Shown here: piece after piece, positions 63,399 to 64,000 of the stretch
Position numbering within the stretch: position 1 is the first letter of the stretch
How the letters are laid out: the number at the start of each line of letters is the position of its first letter
Source: Planctomycetota bacterium
GTDB lineage: Bacteria; Planctomycetota; UBA1135; GCA-002686595
DNA length: 64,000 nt
NCBI GenBank assembly: GCA_022446815.1
Contig: JAKVCD010000029.1
Coordinates: 41,512 to 105,511 of the forward strand
Direction of reading: 5' to 3'
Made by a program: the position numbers and the translations under genes
The notes under the pieces: model-generated
What the model was told of the DNA's origin: nothing
What the model saw: the letters and a program-made list of their open reading frames with translations, nothing else
The model's database searches: none

Positions 63399-64000
63399 TT
63401 AAGCGCCCCAAACGATGCTGTAGGCGTTCGTCGTGTTGAACGAGTTACCGCAAGGTGAAGAGCTCACGTCATCGCGGTACCAGCCCTGGTAGTTGACCGT
63501 CTCGCCATCAGCGATAGAGGTCGCACCAGCGCCGCTGAGACCGACGCTCGAGCTGACGGCGCCAGAAGCGTCTGAGACAGTCACCTCAAGCCTGACGGCC
63601 TCGAAGCCAGCGCAGCGGAGGCCGTCACCGAAGACGATGCCGTTGCCGCCAGCGACCTGGTTCTTCCCGGAGAAGAAGAGGCAGGGGAGGTTCGGGACGA
63701 GACCGGACGCCTCAAGGACGACCGTGTCAGCGCTGAGGCTCGCGTCGCCGCTCGCGGCGAGGGAGCCGCCAGAGCCGGTCGAGTTAGCGCAACCAGAGTC
63801 GCTGCTGCCTGCGTTGCCGCAAGGGCAAGCCGTCGCGCTACCATCGCCGGCGCAGTACACAGTGCCGGGGCCCGTGGGGGCCGCGGTCTGCGTGACCGTG
63901 ATGTTGCCAGTGCCGCCGGCGGTGCCGGGGAAGTGGCCGACCTGGATCATGTAGACCGAGCCGCTGGTGCAGGCGAAGTCCATAGCGGACGTGAAGCCAG
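63399..64000 (-). CDS. Secreted protein with CPCGN-type tail, N-terminus cut off
   Basis: About 200 C-terminal residues; the frame is open to the right edge of the window, so the start is outside. The visible part begins with the end of a beta domain (SGSVYMIQVGHFPG, then GNITVTQTA) like a bacterial pre-peptidase C-terminal domain. A tail follows with YCAGDGSATACPCGN, GCANSTGSGG, NGIVFGDGLRCAGF, YQGWYRDD and SPCGNSFNTTNAYSIVWGA. The tail is clearly related to that of the neighbouring gene and, more distantly, to the matrixin tail. The function of the missing part is unknown. Confidence 0.78.
   Translation of the reverse strand, partial: GFTSAMDFACTSGSVYMIQVGHFPGTAGGTGNITVTQTAAPTGPGTVYCAGDGSATACPCGNAGSSDSGCANSTGSGGSLAASGDASLSADTVVLEASGLVPNLPCLFFSGKNQVAGGNGIVFGDGLRCAGFEAVRLEVTVSDASGAVSSSVGLSGAGATSIADGETVNYQGWYRDDVSSSPCGNSFNTTNAYSIVWGA

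Overview
This is a GC-rich bacterial chromosome segment with dense coding on both strands and no plasmid, phage or transposon hallmark genes. The best guess at source is a marine planctomycete-like bacterium of the Saltatorellus/Poly30 type. The strongest pointer is a set of secreted proteins with C-terminal tails built on YC-GDG-CPCGN-GCANS motifs. Supporting signs are several ECF sigma factors, TPR and VWA/HEAT secreted proteins, a signal peptidase with a very large insertion, and frequent GTG/TTG starts. The taxonomic placement is inference from these traits, not a database match.

Layout. 1-8.6 kb: the end of a carboxypeptidase-regulatory-like protein, a cysteine desulfurase-ThiI pair, a GT-C type membrane glycosyltransferase, a degenerate NtrC-like regulator, a THUMP-like methyltransferase and tRNA-Val(UAC). 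8.7-22.8 kb: UDP-glucose dehydrogenase, a short-chain dehydrogenase, an ECF sigma/TPR pair, secreted TPR and VWA-HEAT proteins, DUF523, and a loose set of envelope-polysaccharide genes (methyltransferase, Wzx-like flippase, UPF0104 membrane protein, GT2), then mutY. 22.9-32.9 kb: a large membrane/TPR fusion, a secreted-protein/matrixin pair with a structured leader, a decayed copy of the protease tail domain, a TMTC-like TPR glycosyltransferase and a sulfatase-fold lipoprotein.

32.9-48.7 kb is mostly housekeeping: pyrK, a HIT protein, an ABC-F ATPase, argS, apt, a FliA/WhiG-type sigma factor, birA, rph, rdgB, lepA, lepB, lptB, etfB, etfA and xdhC, then tRNA-Val(CAC). 48.9-53 kb: an ECF sigma factor, ligA, cdd and a DUF669-like protein.

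53.3-62 kb is the most coherent accessory system. A sugar ABC importer (binding protein, two permeases, ATPase) faces a convergent pair of genes for a 1111-residue GH94-like phosphorylase and a GH17 lipoprotein glucanase. Together they look like a beta-1,3-glucan (laminarin-type) scavenging locus in which oligosaccharides are imported and phosphorolysed. The window ends with two secreted proteins carrying the CPCGN tail, each followed by a strong terminator hairpin.
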